This document shows positions 8,314 to 16,801 of a DNA stretch of 64,000 bases, piece after piece (position 1 is the first letter of the stretch; every line of letters starts with the position of its first letter). The position numbers and the translations under genes are program-made. The notes beneath the pieces were generated by a model, which worked only from the letters and a program-made list of their open reading frames with translations, did not search any database and was not told where the DNA came from. This DNA is from Bradyrhizobium yuanmingense (lineage in GTDB: Bacteria; Pseudomonadota; Alphaproteobacteria; Rhizobiales; Xanthobacteraceae). The stretch spans positions 1-64,000 of the forward strand of contig NZ_JARFML010000026.1 in assembly GCF_029167105.1 (NCBI RefSeq), written 5' to 3'.

Positions 8314-9710
8314 TGCACCGGATCCGAGTTGACCAGAAGCTTGGTGATCGCGGTGTCCGTATATTTGTTGCCGGCCCAGACGTCGTCGATGATGAATTGC
8401 AGCCAATAGGTCGCAACCGGCGGCCGCAACGTCAGGAGCTGCGCCGACAGCTCGTCGTTGAGGATGAAGGTCCGCGACTCTCCTCCGGAGAACAGCACAC
8501 GGAGCTGCCGAACCCTGTTGTTCTTGGCAAAGATGTCGGGGCTTTTCTGGTAACCGTTCTGCACATGGATCGACTTGACCCGCCGCAGGGTTTCGAACTC
8601 GATCGTGATCCATTCGCCGATGCCGTTGCCTGAGGCGCCCTCGACCCAGGCTGTGCCTGTCGAGGCATCGAACAGATTCACCGCGCCGTATGAATTGCCG
8701 AATTGCGGCTTGAGCATCGAGCTGACGCAATAGGTCTCGAATCCGCTGCGCGCGCAGCTCTCGCCCGCCGCGGAGGGACGCGGCGGACGCATGGTCGCGC
8801 GTTCCGCGACCGCAGGCCTGGCCGGCGGCTTTACCAGCATGCCCGCCATCGGCCGCTCCGACGACAGCGGCGCCGCGAGATAGATGCGCCCGCCGAGCGT
8901 CTGGTCGTAATAGGCCGGCGTCTGCTCGTGCGGCACGGGTTGGCCGCCGTCGCTCGCCGTCAGCGCCAGCGCCGCCACGCGCTCGCGCACCTCGACCGCG
9001 AGGTCGCCGAGATGCAGCTCGGGCCGCTTGAGCTGCTCGACGAATATCCGCGTGAACACCGAATTGTGCGCCGTATCGTTGCTGCCGAGCTGGTCGAGCG
9101 CGGTCTGGCCGATCCCCGCGGAATAGAGCGTGAAGATCCCGCGCGCGGGCCGGGCGTCAGCAAGCCCCCGCGTGTTCCCGATCGAACGGCCGGCGGCGCG
9201 CGGAAACGGATTGTCACGGCAGGCATCGATGACGACGAAGGCGACCCGCACTGCCTTGGCCTGAAGCTCCGCAATCACGTCGGGCTCGGCGATCGAGGCC
9301 CCGCGCACCCGCGCCTCGGCGCCCTCGTTCACGGTGGGAACGTCGCTCGGCACGAGGTAGTTCACGCCTGCGATCGCAACGCCGTGCCCGGCATAGAACA
9401 CGGCGGCGGTATCGCCCGGCTCGAGCCGCGACGTGAAATCCGCAAGCCGGTCGATCATGCCCTGGCGGCCAAGATTGGTCCCGAGCACGATGTCGAACCC
9501 GAGTGACCTCAGCGCGTCGGCCACGGTCGTTGCGTCATTGGCGGCCTTCTTCAATTGCCGGTCGGCCGGCAGGTTCGGATAGAGATCGTTGCCGATCACG
9601 AGTGCGACGCGTTTTTCGGCCCAAGCCGGTGTCGCAAGGCCAGCCATGCACGCGGTCGCGAGCGCAGCAACATTGCGCGCCAGTCGATTAAAATACCGCG
9701 TGCCCGTCAT
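8310..9710 (-). CDS. Secreted caspase-family (C14) peptidase with C-terminal NADase-type glycan-binding domain
   Basis: 466 residues. Residues 1-31 form a signal peptide ending in TPAWA. The caspase-like p20 domain starts EKRVALVIGNDLYPNLP. It holds the catalytic dyad His109 in FYAGHG and Cys164 in VVIDACRDNPF. A Pro/Ala-rich linker (about 285-330) follows. The C-terminal 130 residues include VNLFDASTGTAWVEGASGNG, IGEWITIEFE and VQNGYQKS, a discoidin-like pattern I recognise as the NADase-type glycan-binding domain. The enzyme probably acts in the periplasm or on the surface. It is the first gene of a coupled pair with the M15 dipeptidase and is divergent from pyrB. Its substrate is unknown. 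Confidence 0.87.
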   Translation of the reverse strand: MTGTRYFNRLARNVAALATACMAGLATPAWAEKRVALVIGNDLYPNLPADRQLKKAANDATTVADALRSLGFDIVLGTNLGRQGMIDRLADFTSRLEPGDTAAVFYAGHGVAIAGVNYLVPSDVPTVNEGAEARVRGASIAEPDVIAELQAKAVRVAFVVIDACRDNPFPRAAGRSIGNTRGLADARPARGIFTLYSAGIGQTALDQLGSNDTAHNSVFTRIFVEQLKRPELHLGDLAVEVRERVAALALTASDGGQPVPHEQTPAYYDQTLGGRIYLAAPLSSERPMAGMLVKPPARPAVAERATMRPPRPSAAGESCARSGFETYCVSSMLKPQFGNSYGAVNLFDASTGTAWVEGASGNGIGEWITIEFETLRRVKSIHVQNGYQKSPDIFAKNNRVRQLRVLFSGGESRTFILNDELSAQLLTLRPPVATYWLQFIIDDVWAGNKYTDTAITKLLVNSDPVQ

Positions 9711-9875
9711 GATCCAGCCCGTGACGCAACCAATGTTGCGAGTCTAGCGCAAAGCGGCCGCCCCGAACACCGGGAGGGCGGGCGCCCGCCTCCGCCGCAA
9801 GGGGCCGTGGATAAGTCCGGCGGCGGGATTTGAAGCTTGCTCCCCCCGCCGTCCGCCCCTATAGCTCTGCTTTTA

Positions 9876-10823
9876 ATGACATCGAAATCGACCTTCGTCC
9901 TCGGCCACCGGCATTTGCTGGGCATCGAGGGCCTTTCCGCGGCCGACATCAGCGGCCTCCTCGACCTGTCCGAAGAATATGTCGAGCTCAACCGCCAGGT
10001 TGACAAGAAGCGCACCGTCCTGCGCGGACGGACGCAGGTGAACCTGTTCTTCGAGGCCTCCACCCGGACCCAATCCTCGTTCGAGCTCGCGGGAAAGCGG
10101 CTGGGCGCCGACGTCATGAACATGTCGGTCGCCTCCTCGTCCATCAAGAAGGGCGAGACATTGATCGACACCGCGATGACGCTCAATGCGATGCACCCGG
10201 ACATCCTGGTGATGCGCCATCACGCCTCCGGCGCGGTGGAACTGCTGGCCCGCAAGGTCGACGGTTCCGTGATCAATGCCGGCGACGGCGCGCACGAGCA
10301 TCCGACCCAGGCGCTGCTCGACGCGCTCACCATCCGCCGCAACAAGGGTCGGATCGAGGGGCTCGTGGTCGCGATTTGCGGCGACGTGCTGCATTCGCGC
10401 GTCGCCCGCTCCAACATCATCCTGCTCAACACCATGGGCGCCCGCGTCCGCGTCGTCGGGCCCTCCACGCTGCTGCCGCCGGGCATCGAGCGGATGGGCG
10501 TCGAGGTCGCGCGCGACATGCGCGAGGGTCTGAACGGCGCCGACATCGTCATGATGCTGCGGCTGCAGCGCGAGCGCATGAACGGCTCCTTCGTGCCCTC
10601 GTCGAGCGAATACTTCCACTATTTCGGGCTCGACCAGAAGAAGCTCGCTTACGCCAAGCCGGACGCGCTGGTGATGCATCCCGGTCCCATGAACCGCGGC
10701 GTCGAAATCGACACCGCGGTCGCCGACGGTGCGCAATCCCTGATCCGCGAGCAGGTGGAGATGGGCGTCGCCGTGCGCATGGCGGTGCTGGAAGCGCTCG
10801 CCCGTAACCTGCCGAACGCGTGA
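9876..10823 (+). CDS. pyrB: Aspartate carbamoyltransferase catalytic subunit
   Basis: 315 residues from ATG 9876. It condenses carbamoyl phosphate with aspartate in the second step of pyrimidine synthesis. The carbamoyl-phosphate motif STRTQSSFE lies near residue 55. HHASGAVELLA and GDGAHEHPTQALLDALTI, followed by ICGDVLHSRVARSN and VMHPGPMNRGVEI, are typical of the family. The downstream pyrC-like gene overlaps its stop codon (TGATG), so they form one operon. No pyrI regulatory-subunit gene is present, as expected for this class of ATCase. Confidence 0.96.
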   Translation: MTSKSTFVLGHRHLLGIEGLSAADISGLLDLSEEYVELNRQVDKKRTVLRGRTQVNLFFEASTRTQSSFELAGKRLGADVMNMSVASSSIKKGETLIDTAMTLNAMHPDILVMRHHASGAVELLARKVDGSVINAGDGAHEHPTQALLDALTIRRNKGRIEGLVVAICGDVLHSRVARSNIILLNTMGARVRVVGPSTLLPPGIERMGVEVARDMREGLNGADIVMMLRLQRERMNGSFVPSSSEYFHYFGLDQKKLAYAKPDALVMHPGPMNRGVEIDTAVADGAQSLIREQVEMGVAVRMAVLEALARNLPNA

Positions 10824-12130
10824 TGCCGATGTTGACCGATCGCCGCCCCATCCTGCTGGCCAATGCCCGCGTCGTCGATCCCTCCAGGGATTTCGACGGG
10901 GTAGGAGACGTCCTGATCGCCGACGGCAGCATCCGCGAGACCCGCCGCGGCATTGGCGCGGCCGGCGTCCCCGAGGGCACCGACATCGTCAATTGCTCCG
11001 GCAAGATCGTCGCACCCGGCCTGATCGACATGCGCGCCTTCGTCGGCGAACCCGGCTTCAGCCACCGCGAGACCTTTGCCACCGCGAGCCAGGCGGCCGC
11101 GACCGGCGGCATCACCACCATCATCTGCCAGCCCGACACCTTGCCGGTGATCGACAATTCGGCAACGGTCGACTTCGTGATGCGCCGCGCCCGCGACACC
11201 GCGATCGTCAACATCCAGCCGATGGCCGCCCTCACCAAGGGCATGCACGGCCAGGAGATGACTGAGTTCGGCCTGCTCAAAGCCGCGGGCGCCGTCGCCT
11301 TCAGCGATGGCGCCAGAAGCGTGACCAATGCGCAGGTGATGCGCCGCGCGCTGACCTATGCGCGCGATTTCGACGCGCTGATCGTGCATTACACCGAAGA
11401 CCCCGATCTCGTCGGCGAAGGCGTGATGAACGAGGGCGAGTTCGCCTCGCGGCTCGGCCTGATGGGCATCCCGAATGCCGCCGAGGCCGTGATGCTGGAG
11501 CGCGATCTGCGCCTCGTCGCCCTCACCGGCGGCCGCTACCACGCGGCGTCGCTGACCTGCATCGATTCTCTCGACATCCTTCACCGCGCGCGCGATGCCG
11601 GGCTCGCCGTCAGCGCCTCGGTCTCGATCAATCATCTGGCGCTGAACGAGAACGACATCGGTCCTTACCGTTCGTTCCTGAAGCTGTCGCCGCCGCTGCG
11701 CACCGAGGACGACCGCCGCGCCCTGGTGGCGGCAATCGGCTCCGGTCTGCTCGATGTCATCATGTCCGACCACAATCCGCAGGACGTCGAGGGCAAGCGC
11801 CTGCCGTTCGCGGAAGCCGCGCCCGGCGCCGTCGGGCTCGAGACCATGCTGCCGGCCGGCCTGCGGCTGGTGCACAATGGCGAGATCGAGCTGAAGACGC
11901 TGATCCGCGCGATGTCGACCCGCCCGGCCGAGCTGCTCGGCCTGTCGGGCGGAACCCTGCGCGCCGGCAGCCCCGCGGATGTCATCGTGATCGACCCCGA
12001 CGTGCCCTGGGTGGTCGATCCCGCCGACCTCAAGTCGCCCTGCAAGAACACCCCGTTCGACGAGGCCCGCTTTACAGGCCGGGTGGTGCGCACCATTGTC
12101 GGTGGACGAACGGTATATGAGCATGTCTGA
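10823..12130 (+). CDS. pyrC: Dihydroorotase-like protein lacking the HxH metal motif
   Basis: 435 residues from ATG 10823; an overlapping GTG at 10820 and an ATG at 10829 are alternatives. It has the amidohydrolase fold of class I dihydroorotases: an N-terminal beta-sandwich (ANARVVDPSRDF), KIVAPGLIDM, GGITTIICQPDT, IMSDHNPQD and LLGLSGGTLRAGSPAD. Normal enzymes read DxHxH after PGLID; here the sequence is PGLIDMRAFVGEPG, so both histidines are missing. Homologues with this loss (PyrC', PyrX) support ATCase assembly in Pseudomonas and are not catalytic. The tight coupling to pyrB fits that role, but activity cannot be excluded. Confidence 0.88.
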   Translation: MPMLTDRRPILLANARVVDPSRDFDGVGDVLIADGSIRETRRGIGAAGVPEGTDIVNCSGKIVAPGLIDMRAFVGEPGFSHRETFATASQAAATGGITTIICQPDTLPVIDNSATVDFVMRRARDTAIVNIQPMAALTKGMHGQEMTEFGLLKAAGAVAFSDGARSVTNAQVMRRALTYARDFDALIVHYTEDPDLVGEGVMNEGEFASRLGLMGIPNAAEAVMLERDLRLVALTGGRYHAASLTCIDSLDILHRARDAGLAVSASVSINHLALNENDIGPYRSFLKLSPPLRTEDDRRALVAAIGSGLLDVIMSDHNPQDVEGKRLPFAEAAPGAVGLETMLPAGLRLVHNGEIELKTLIRAMSTRPAELLGLSGGTLRAGSPADVIVIDPDVPWVVDPADLKSPCKNTPFDEARFTGRVVRTIVGGRTVYEHV

Positions 12131-12178
12131 CGTGCGGCTTCGTTCGACGTGGAGAATGGGCCTTTTGGAGATGCCGCC

Positions 12179-12775
12179 ATGGCGCTTGAACCGTTTCTGC
12201 CGGTGGCTTTCGTCATCGGCTATCTCCTCGGCTCGATTCCGTTCGGGCTGATCCTGACCAGGCTCGCGGGCACCCAGGATATCCGCTCGATCGGCTCCGG
12301 CAGCATCGGCGCCACCAACGTGCTGCGCACCGGACGCAAGAGCCTCGCCGCGGGCACTCTGCTGTTCGACGCGCTCAAGGGCACCGTGGCGGTGGTGATC
12401 GCCGGCTACATCGCAGGCCCCTATGCCGCAATGGTAGCCGGGCTCGGCGCTTTCCTCGGCCACCTCTTCCCGGTCTGGCTGAAGTTCAAAGGCGGCAAGG
12501 GCGTCGCGGTCTATATCGGCATCCTGCTGGGGCTGTTCTGGCCGGGCGCCGTCGTGTTCTGCCTGCTCTGGCTGGCGACCGCCTTCACCACGCGCTATTC
12601 CTCGCTCTCGGCGCTGGTGGCGGCATTCATCACGCCGATGTTCCTGTGGTGGTTCGGTCATCTCGCATTGTCGGCACTTGCCGCCGTGCTGACCCTGCTG
12701 TTGTTCTACGCGCATCGCGAGAACATCAAGCGCCTGCAAGCGGGCAAGGAAAGCCGGATCGGCGAGAAAGCCTAG
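12179..12775 (+). CDS. plsY: Acyl-phosphate:glycerol-3-phosphate acyltransferase PlsY
   Basis: 198 residues from ATG 12179. It moves an acyl group from acyl-phosphate to glycerol-3-phosphate in the inner membrane, the first step of phospholipid synthesis. The three conserved cytoplasmic loops are present: GSIPFGLILTRL followed by DIRSIGSGSIGATNVLR, then HLFPVWLKFKGGKGVAVYIG, and KG/E-containing segments near FYAHRENIKRLQAGKESRIG. About seven membrane spans are readable. The stop codon touches the start of a long palindromic repeat. It is 48 bp from pyrC and probably in the same transcript. Confidence 0.96.
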   Translation: MALEPFLPVAFVIGYLLGSIPFGLILTRLAGTQDIRSIGSGSIGATNVLRTGRKSLAAGTLLFDALKGTVAVVIAGYIAGPYAAMVAGLGAFLGHLFPVWLKFKGGKGVAVYIGILLGLFWPGAVVFCLLWLATAFTTRYSSLSALVAAFITPMFLWWFGHLALSALAAVLTLLLFYAHRENIKRLQAGKESRIGEKA

Positions 12776-12823
12776 AGCATGATCCGGAAAAGTGCGTAGC
12801 GGTTTTCCGAAAAGATCATGCTC
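12775..12823. repeat. Palindromic repeat directly after plsY (family E)
   Basis: GAGCATGATC at 12775-12784 pairs with GATCATGCTC at 12814-12823, and inside it CGGAAAA (12785-12791) pairs with TTTTCCG (12803-12809). I recall this GAGCATGATCCGGAAAA-type element as a common intergenic repeat in Bradyrhizobium and Rhodopseudomonas. It begins at the last base of the plsY stop codon, so it may form a structured transcript end. Confidence 0.8.
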
Positions 12824-12833
12824 AAACAATAAC

Positions 12834-12873
12834 CTAAAGCGCGATGACGATTCCTAATCGCATCGCGCTTTAG
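12834..12873. terminator. Long near-perfect hairpin after plsY
   Basis: CTAAAGCGCGATG (12834-12846) pairs with CATCGCGCTTTAG (12861-12873). Inside, CGATT pairs with AATCG around a CCT loop, with a single bulged A. The hairpin stands 10 bp after the family E palindrome. The remainder of the 309-bp gap up to the patatin gene (12874-13084) shows no gene I can support. Confidence 0.6.
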
Positions 12874-13084
12874 AGCGCTTTGGGGCGAAATGGATGCCGG
12901 TTCGCGTCAAGAAGACGCGTCAACAAGAATCTGAAAGGGGAAGAAGTACGGATACCGTCGCACCCCTGCCGCATTATATGCCAAATCCTGTTCGCAATTG
13001 CCGTACGAGTCATCGCAGGCTGTAGCGAACGGGTTCCATGCCTGTCATCCTGACACGGGAAACGGCGTTAGGCGGTTGCTCAGA

Positions 13085-14284
13085 ATGAGCGAGAAGATTG
13101 TCGGCGTGAATGACGGGATCGGCTCGCTCGGTGCTTCCGGCACTGCAGCAAGCCGGCTGCTCTCGGCGACCAATATCTGGTCCGATGCGCCGCTGCCCGC
13201 GCCTGCTGCACGGCCAGCGCCGCAGCCGGAGCCCGCAGTCAAGCCTGACGCTCCGCTCGATGTCGCCGTTGCCAAGGCTGCACCGGCCGCGCCCGCGCGG
13301 GCGCGTTCCGACCAATGGCCGCCGCGAAAGCTTTCGCTGGCGCTGCAGGGCGGCGGCAGTTTTGCGGCCTTCACCTGGGGCGTGCTGGAGCGCCTGCTCG
13401 AAGAGACGTCCATCGAGATTGACACCGTCAGCGGCGCCAGCGCCGGCGCCATCAATGCGCTGCTGCTCGCTTGCGGCCTGGCCGAAGGGGGCCGCGAAGG
13501 CGCCCGTTCCAGGCTGAACCGGTTCTGGGTCCGGCTGATGCACGAGGCCTCGTTCCGCTTACTGATGCTGATCGGCGGCTTTTCGCCGGCGGGAAGCTCG
13601 GTCGCGTTCGGCCCGACCCTGCGCTCCGGGCAGTTCGATCCGTTCGACCTCGATCCGCTGCGGCAGGCGGTCTCCCGCGACATCAATTTTTCCGTCCTGC
13701 GCCGTGCGCGGTGCCCAAAACTGCTGATCGCGGCGACGCGGATCCGCGACGGGCAGCAGCAGATTTTTGGCAACGAGGCCATCACCGCCGACGTCGCGCT
13801 GGCCTCGACCTGCCCTCCGCTGGTCCATTGTGCGGTCGAGATCGACGGCGAGGCCTATTGGGACGGCGGCTTCGGCGGCAATCCGCCGCTGCTGCGCCTG
13901 GTGCAGGACAGGGCGGCAACGGATCTGCTGCTGGTCCAGGTCACGCCGGCGCGCGACAGCTACGTGCCGATCACGCTCGCCGCGATCGACCGCCGGCTCG
14001 ACCAGATCGCGGCCAACGCTGCGCTCAAGGCCGAGATCGCCGCGATCGAATGGGCGCAGTCGCACATGGCATCTCCGCTGCGGCTCACCAGGATCGTGGC
14101 GGAAGACTCCGTTGACGGCCTGGCGCAGCGCTCATCCACCGATCTCGGCCGCGGCTTCATTCGCCTGCTGCACCGGAGCGGCCGCGCAGCCGCCGAGCAA
14201 TGGCTCGGGCAAGGCGCGGGAGCCGGCGCAGCGCCCTCAGCGCCCGCTCAGGCCCCTGCTCCTACCGAGCACGCGTTAGCCTGA
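13085..14284 (+). CDS. Patatin-like phospholipase
   Basis: 399 residues from ATG 13085. The first 75 residues are low-complexity and Pro/Ala-rich, with no signal peptide. The patatin domain begins KLSLALQGGGSFAAFTWGVL (oxyanion-hole glycines), has the nucleophile Ser119 in GASAG and the dyad Asp260 in YWDGGFGGNPP. These proteins are acyl hydrolases acting on phospholipids or lipid esters. A Pro/Ala-rich tail (about 375-399) is also present. Its 3' end overlaps the opposing amidase gene by 9 bp. It stands between plsY and dprA, which I expect to be near neighbours, so it may be an accessory insertion. Confidence 0.87.
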   Translation: MSEKIVGVNDGIGSLGASGTAASRLLSATNIWSDAPLPAPAARPAPQPEPAVKPDAPLDVAVAKAAPAAPARARSDQWPPRKLSLALQGGGSFAAFTWGVLERLLEETSIEIDTVSGASAGAINALLLACGLAEGGREGARSRLNRFWVRLMHEASFRLLMLIGGFSPAGSSVAFGPTLRSGQFDPFDLDPLRQAVSRDINFSVLRRARCPKLLIAATRIRDGQQQIFGNEAITADVALASTCPPLVHCAVEIDGEAYWDGGFGGNPPLLRLVQDRAATDLLLVQVTPARDSYVPITLAAIDRRLDQIAANAALKAEIAAIEWAQSHMASPLRLTRIVAEDSVDGLAQRSSTDLGRGFIRLLHRSGRAAAEQWLGQGAGAGAAPSAPAQAPAPTEHALA

Positions 14285-15520
14285 TTTCGCCAGCGCGTCC
14301 TCCAGGAACCAAGCCGCCGCGAGCGCCAGCGGATCGTTGCCGAAGCGTGCGATCACCTGCACGCCGACAGGCAGGCCACCGACCTTGAGCACCGGCACGT
14401 TGACGCAAGGATTGCCCATCAGCGTCCACAGCCGGTTGTAGCGGGGATCGCCGGTGGTCGCGAGCTCCTTGGCCGGCGCGGTGCCGGGCGCTGAATAGGT
14501 CAGCAGCACGTCGACGCCTTCGAAGAGTTCGCCGAGCTCGCGGCGGCCGCGACGGCTGATACGGCGTGCCTCGTCATAGTCTTTCGGCGTCAGCCCGACC
14601 GTCGCATCGAGACTGGCGCGCAGCATCGGCGCGATCTCGTCGTGACGTTCCGAAAACTCCCAGGCGAGCGCGCGATGCGCTTCATAATCCTGGATGATCG
14701 GGTGGATGCGCCAGGCCTCCTGCACCGCCTCGGGCAGATCGATGGTCTGCACCTTGGCACCGGCGCGCATCGCCGCCTTGATCGCAGCCTGCAGCCCCTC
14801 TTCGGCGGCCGGCTCGACGGCGCCTGCGAATTCCTGCCTGACCACGCCGATGCGCGGCGACTTCGCCGGGGTGATGCCGGAGAACTCCGTTCGCCCGGTC
14901 ATCGCCAGGAGACCGCGCGCAAGATCCTCCGCCCGGGCGCCGAACAGGCCGACCGTGTCGAGCGCCCATGAATAGCACTTGACGCCAACCGTCGGCAGCA
15001 TCCGGAACGACGGCTTGATCGCCGCCGTTCCGCAATAGGCCGCCGGCCGGATCACCGAGCCGCCGGTCTGAGTACCCAGCGCCAGCGGGATCATGCCGGC
15101 GCCGACGGCCGCCGCCGATCCCGAGGACGAGCCGCCGGGCGAATGACCTGTATTGTGCGGATTGCGCGTCGGTGTGGGATCGCGCGAAGCGAATGCTGTG
15201 GTCGTGGTCTTGCCGATGATGGTGGCCCCCGCCCGCTTCAGCATCATCACGACGGGTGCGTCAGCGCGCGGCTGCCAGCCGCGATAGATCTCCGAGCCCA
15301 TCTCGGTCGGCATGTCAGCGGTGTCGATGATGTCCTTGATGCCGACGGCAATGCCGCGCAGCGGGCCCGAGGCTTGCGCCCTCGCGGATTTGTCGTGCCG
15401 GACGAAAGCCTGAACGTCCTTCTCCCTGGCCTCGATCGCCGCATGCGATTGCGCGATTGCAGTCTCGGGCGAAAGCTCCCCCGCTTCGATGCGGCGCTGG
15501 AGGTCGGCGAGTGAGATCAT
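14276..15520 (-). CDS. Amidase signature family hydrolase
   Basis: 414 residues. The amidase signature core is clear: GIAVGIKDIIDTADMPTEMG contains the catalytic Lys of the Ser-Ser-Lys triad. GHSPGGSSSGSAAAVGAGM holds the first Ser, and GTQTGGSVIRPAAYCG the nucleophilic Ser. This family cleaves aliphatic or aromatic amides, including the GatA subunit, but no gatB or gatC is adjacent, so a catabolic amidase is more likely. A 93-codon gene lies 8 bp upstream in the same direction. The 3' end overlaps the convergent patatin gene. Confidence 0.9.
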   Translation of the reverse strand: MISLADLQRRIEAGELSPETAIAQSHAAIEAREKDVQAFVRHDKSARAQASGPLRGIAVGIKDIIDTADMPTEMGSEIYRGWQPRADAPVVMMLKRAGATIIGKTTTTAFASRDPTPTRNPHNTGHSPGGSSSGSAAAVGAGMIPLALGTQTGGSVIRPAAYCGTAAIKPSFRMLPTVGVKCYSWALDTVGLFGARAEDLARGLLAMTGRTEFSGITPAKSPRIGVVRQEFAGAVEPAAEEGLQAAIKAAMRAGAKVQTIDLPEAVQEAWRIHPIIQDYEAHRALAWEFSERHDEIAPMLRASLDATVGLTPKDYDEARRISRRGRRELGELFEGVDVLLTYSAPGTAPAKELATTGDPRYNRLWTLMGNPCVNVPVLKVGGLPVGVQVIARFGNDPLALAAAWFLEDALAKSG

Positions 15521-15528
15521 GGGTATTC

Positions 15529-15810
15529 CTAAGTAAAGGTGCCGCGGTCGCTGAAGGGCAGAGGCAGGCCGTGCTCATCCAGCACGGCCTTGTAGTGATT
15601 GAGGTATGACCAAAGCCGGTTTCTGAGCTCGTTGGCATTCTGGTACGCTTCCGACGACCGGTCGAGGGCCGAACAGGCATCGTCTGCCATGCAACAGAGC
15701 GAGTGGAGGGTATCGCCCTGGATCAGCATGCCGGGAAAATGCCGTTCCGGGTGACGCATCACCGCCGCGTTCGTGGTGTCGGCGAAAATCTCGACCGGTA
15801 CGACACGCAT
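15529..15810 (-). CDS. Small conserved protein, possibly DUF6959 family
   Basis: 93 residues beginning MRVVPVEIFADTTNAAVMRH and continuing with PGMLIQGDTLHSL. It is soluble, with no membrane segment or signal peptide and an adjacent cysteine pair (LCCMADDAC). The start MxxVEIFxDxxNxxVMRHPxRxFPGxLIQGD is the pattern I associate with DUF6959, from memory and with modest certainty. Function unknown. It ends 8 bp before the amidase start and is probably cotranscribed with it. Confidence 0.65.
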   Translation of the reverse strand: MRVVPVEIFADTTNAAVMRHPERHFPGMLIQGDTLHSLCCMADDACSALDRSSEAYQNANELRNRLWSYLNHYKAVLDEHGLPLPFSDRGTFT

Positions 15811-15892
15811 TCCAATGCCTCAAACATCAATCCGCTTGGTCACTATCCATTTATTAGCGCGTCGCTACCGGGTCCACCCCCTTCCCTGCGCC

Positions 15893-15992
15893 CTCAGATT
15901 GTTCCATGCTGTCGCTGCAACGAGACGCCGTGGACGCCATCAACAGAAGCGTGGAGCCGACCGAGGCTGAGCGGATCGACCGCCTGCGGCTG
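15893..15992 (+). pseudogene. Duplicated 5' fragment of dprA
   Basis: The sequence from CCTCAGATTGTTCC through the ATG at 15906 and about 28 further codons matches the start of the intact dprA at 16881 (same CCTCAGxTTGTTCC leader, then LQxDAVDAIN, ERIDxLRLI). Identity is roughly 80-85 percent by eye. Similarity stops abruptly near 15992, where the intact gene continues SDNVGPRTF. It is therefore a truncated, diverged copy of the gene start. Together with the true start it brackets an 890-bp segment carrying an unrelated ORF. Confidence 0.8.
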
Positions 15993-16099
15993 ATCGGCTG
16001 CCGCAGGCAACACAAGGGTGTGATGGTGGCTCTAGAATCAAAAAACTCCGCACATTCAGAAGCTGGCATATCGAGGCTGCTGTATCTGGGGAGATTGGG

Positions 16100-16801
16100 G
16101 TGGCGCGGAAATCCGACAATTTACCGTTGTTACTGGTGGGGGGCAGTCTCGGTCTCACGCTGCTATTCCATGCTATTTGGAGCATCCTTTTCGAAGACTG
16201 GATCAAGCATCAGCTTGAGCGCATCATGGGCCACACCGTGGCCGAAATGCTGGAGAAATTCGGGTCAGTAGGCTTCCCTGTTGTCGCCGCCATAGCGCTC
16301 ACTTGGCTAATCTATTCATTTGCCAAGGCTCATGCGAAAGCCGAGCTGTTCGGTCAGAGCGGCCACGCTCCAAAGCCGTTGACCGACGAAGCTCCTCCGC
16401 AAATAGACCCATCATGGGCGCGCGACCTATCGCTCGCAGATGCTCTATGGCGAGCTTACTCCGGTGATTGGAATGGATGGCGCCAAGTCGTACAGCCGAG
16501 CCCTGAGGCGGATCGATTCTATAAGACCGTAAAAGAGATAAGGCAGTACGCCTTTGATGGCGCATTACCGATATGGGCGAGAAAGCCGAGATCAGACCTA
16601 TACGAGTTAGTGCCGCCGATCTTTTGGCAAAATCACGCCATCACTGACAGTTACTCAATTCAAACGACAGTGCCCGCCGTATTCATTCACGTCACTCATC
16701 CCCTGATTGTTGGAGAGATACCAAATGCGCGAACCAACGCGTGGACGGATTTTATGACGAGCAAGGCCGCCGTAGAGAAGCTCTGGCCGCCGCGGTCCTA
16801 G
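16100..16801 (+). CDS. Orphan membrane protein in the dprA duplication
   Basis: 233 residues with a GTG start at 16100 preceded by a GGGGAGATTGGGG purine run. Two probable transmembrane helices are near the N-terminus (LPLLLVGGSLGLTLLFHAIW and GFPVVAAIALTWLIYSFA). A soluble domain of about 140 residues rich in Trp and aromatic residues follows. I recognise no family. Codon use includes many AT-ending codons (ATA, CTA, TTA) unlike its neighbours, which suggests recent acquisition. It lies between a dprA fragment and intact dprA. Confidence 0.65.
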   Translation: MARKSDNLPLLLVGGSLGLTLLFHAIWSILFEDWIKHQLERIMGHTVAEMLEKFGSVGFPVVAAIALTWLIYSFAKAHAKAELFGQSGHAPKPLTDEAPPQIDPSWARDLSLADALWRAYSGDWNGWRQVVQPSPEADRFYKTVKEIRQYAFDGALPIWARKPRSDLYELVPPIFWQNHAITDSYSIQTTVPAVFIHVTHPLIVGEIPNARTNAWTDFMTSKAAVEKLWPPRS

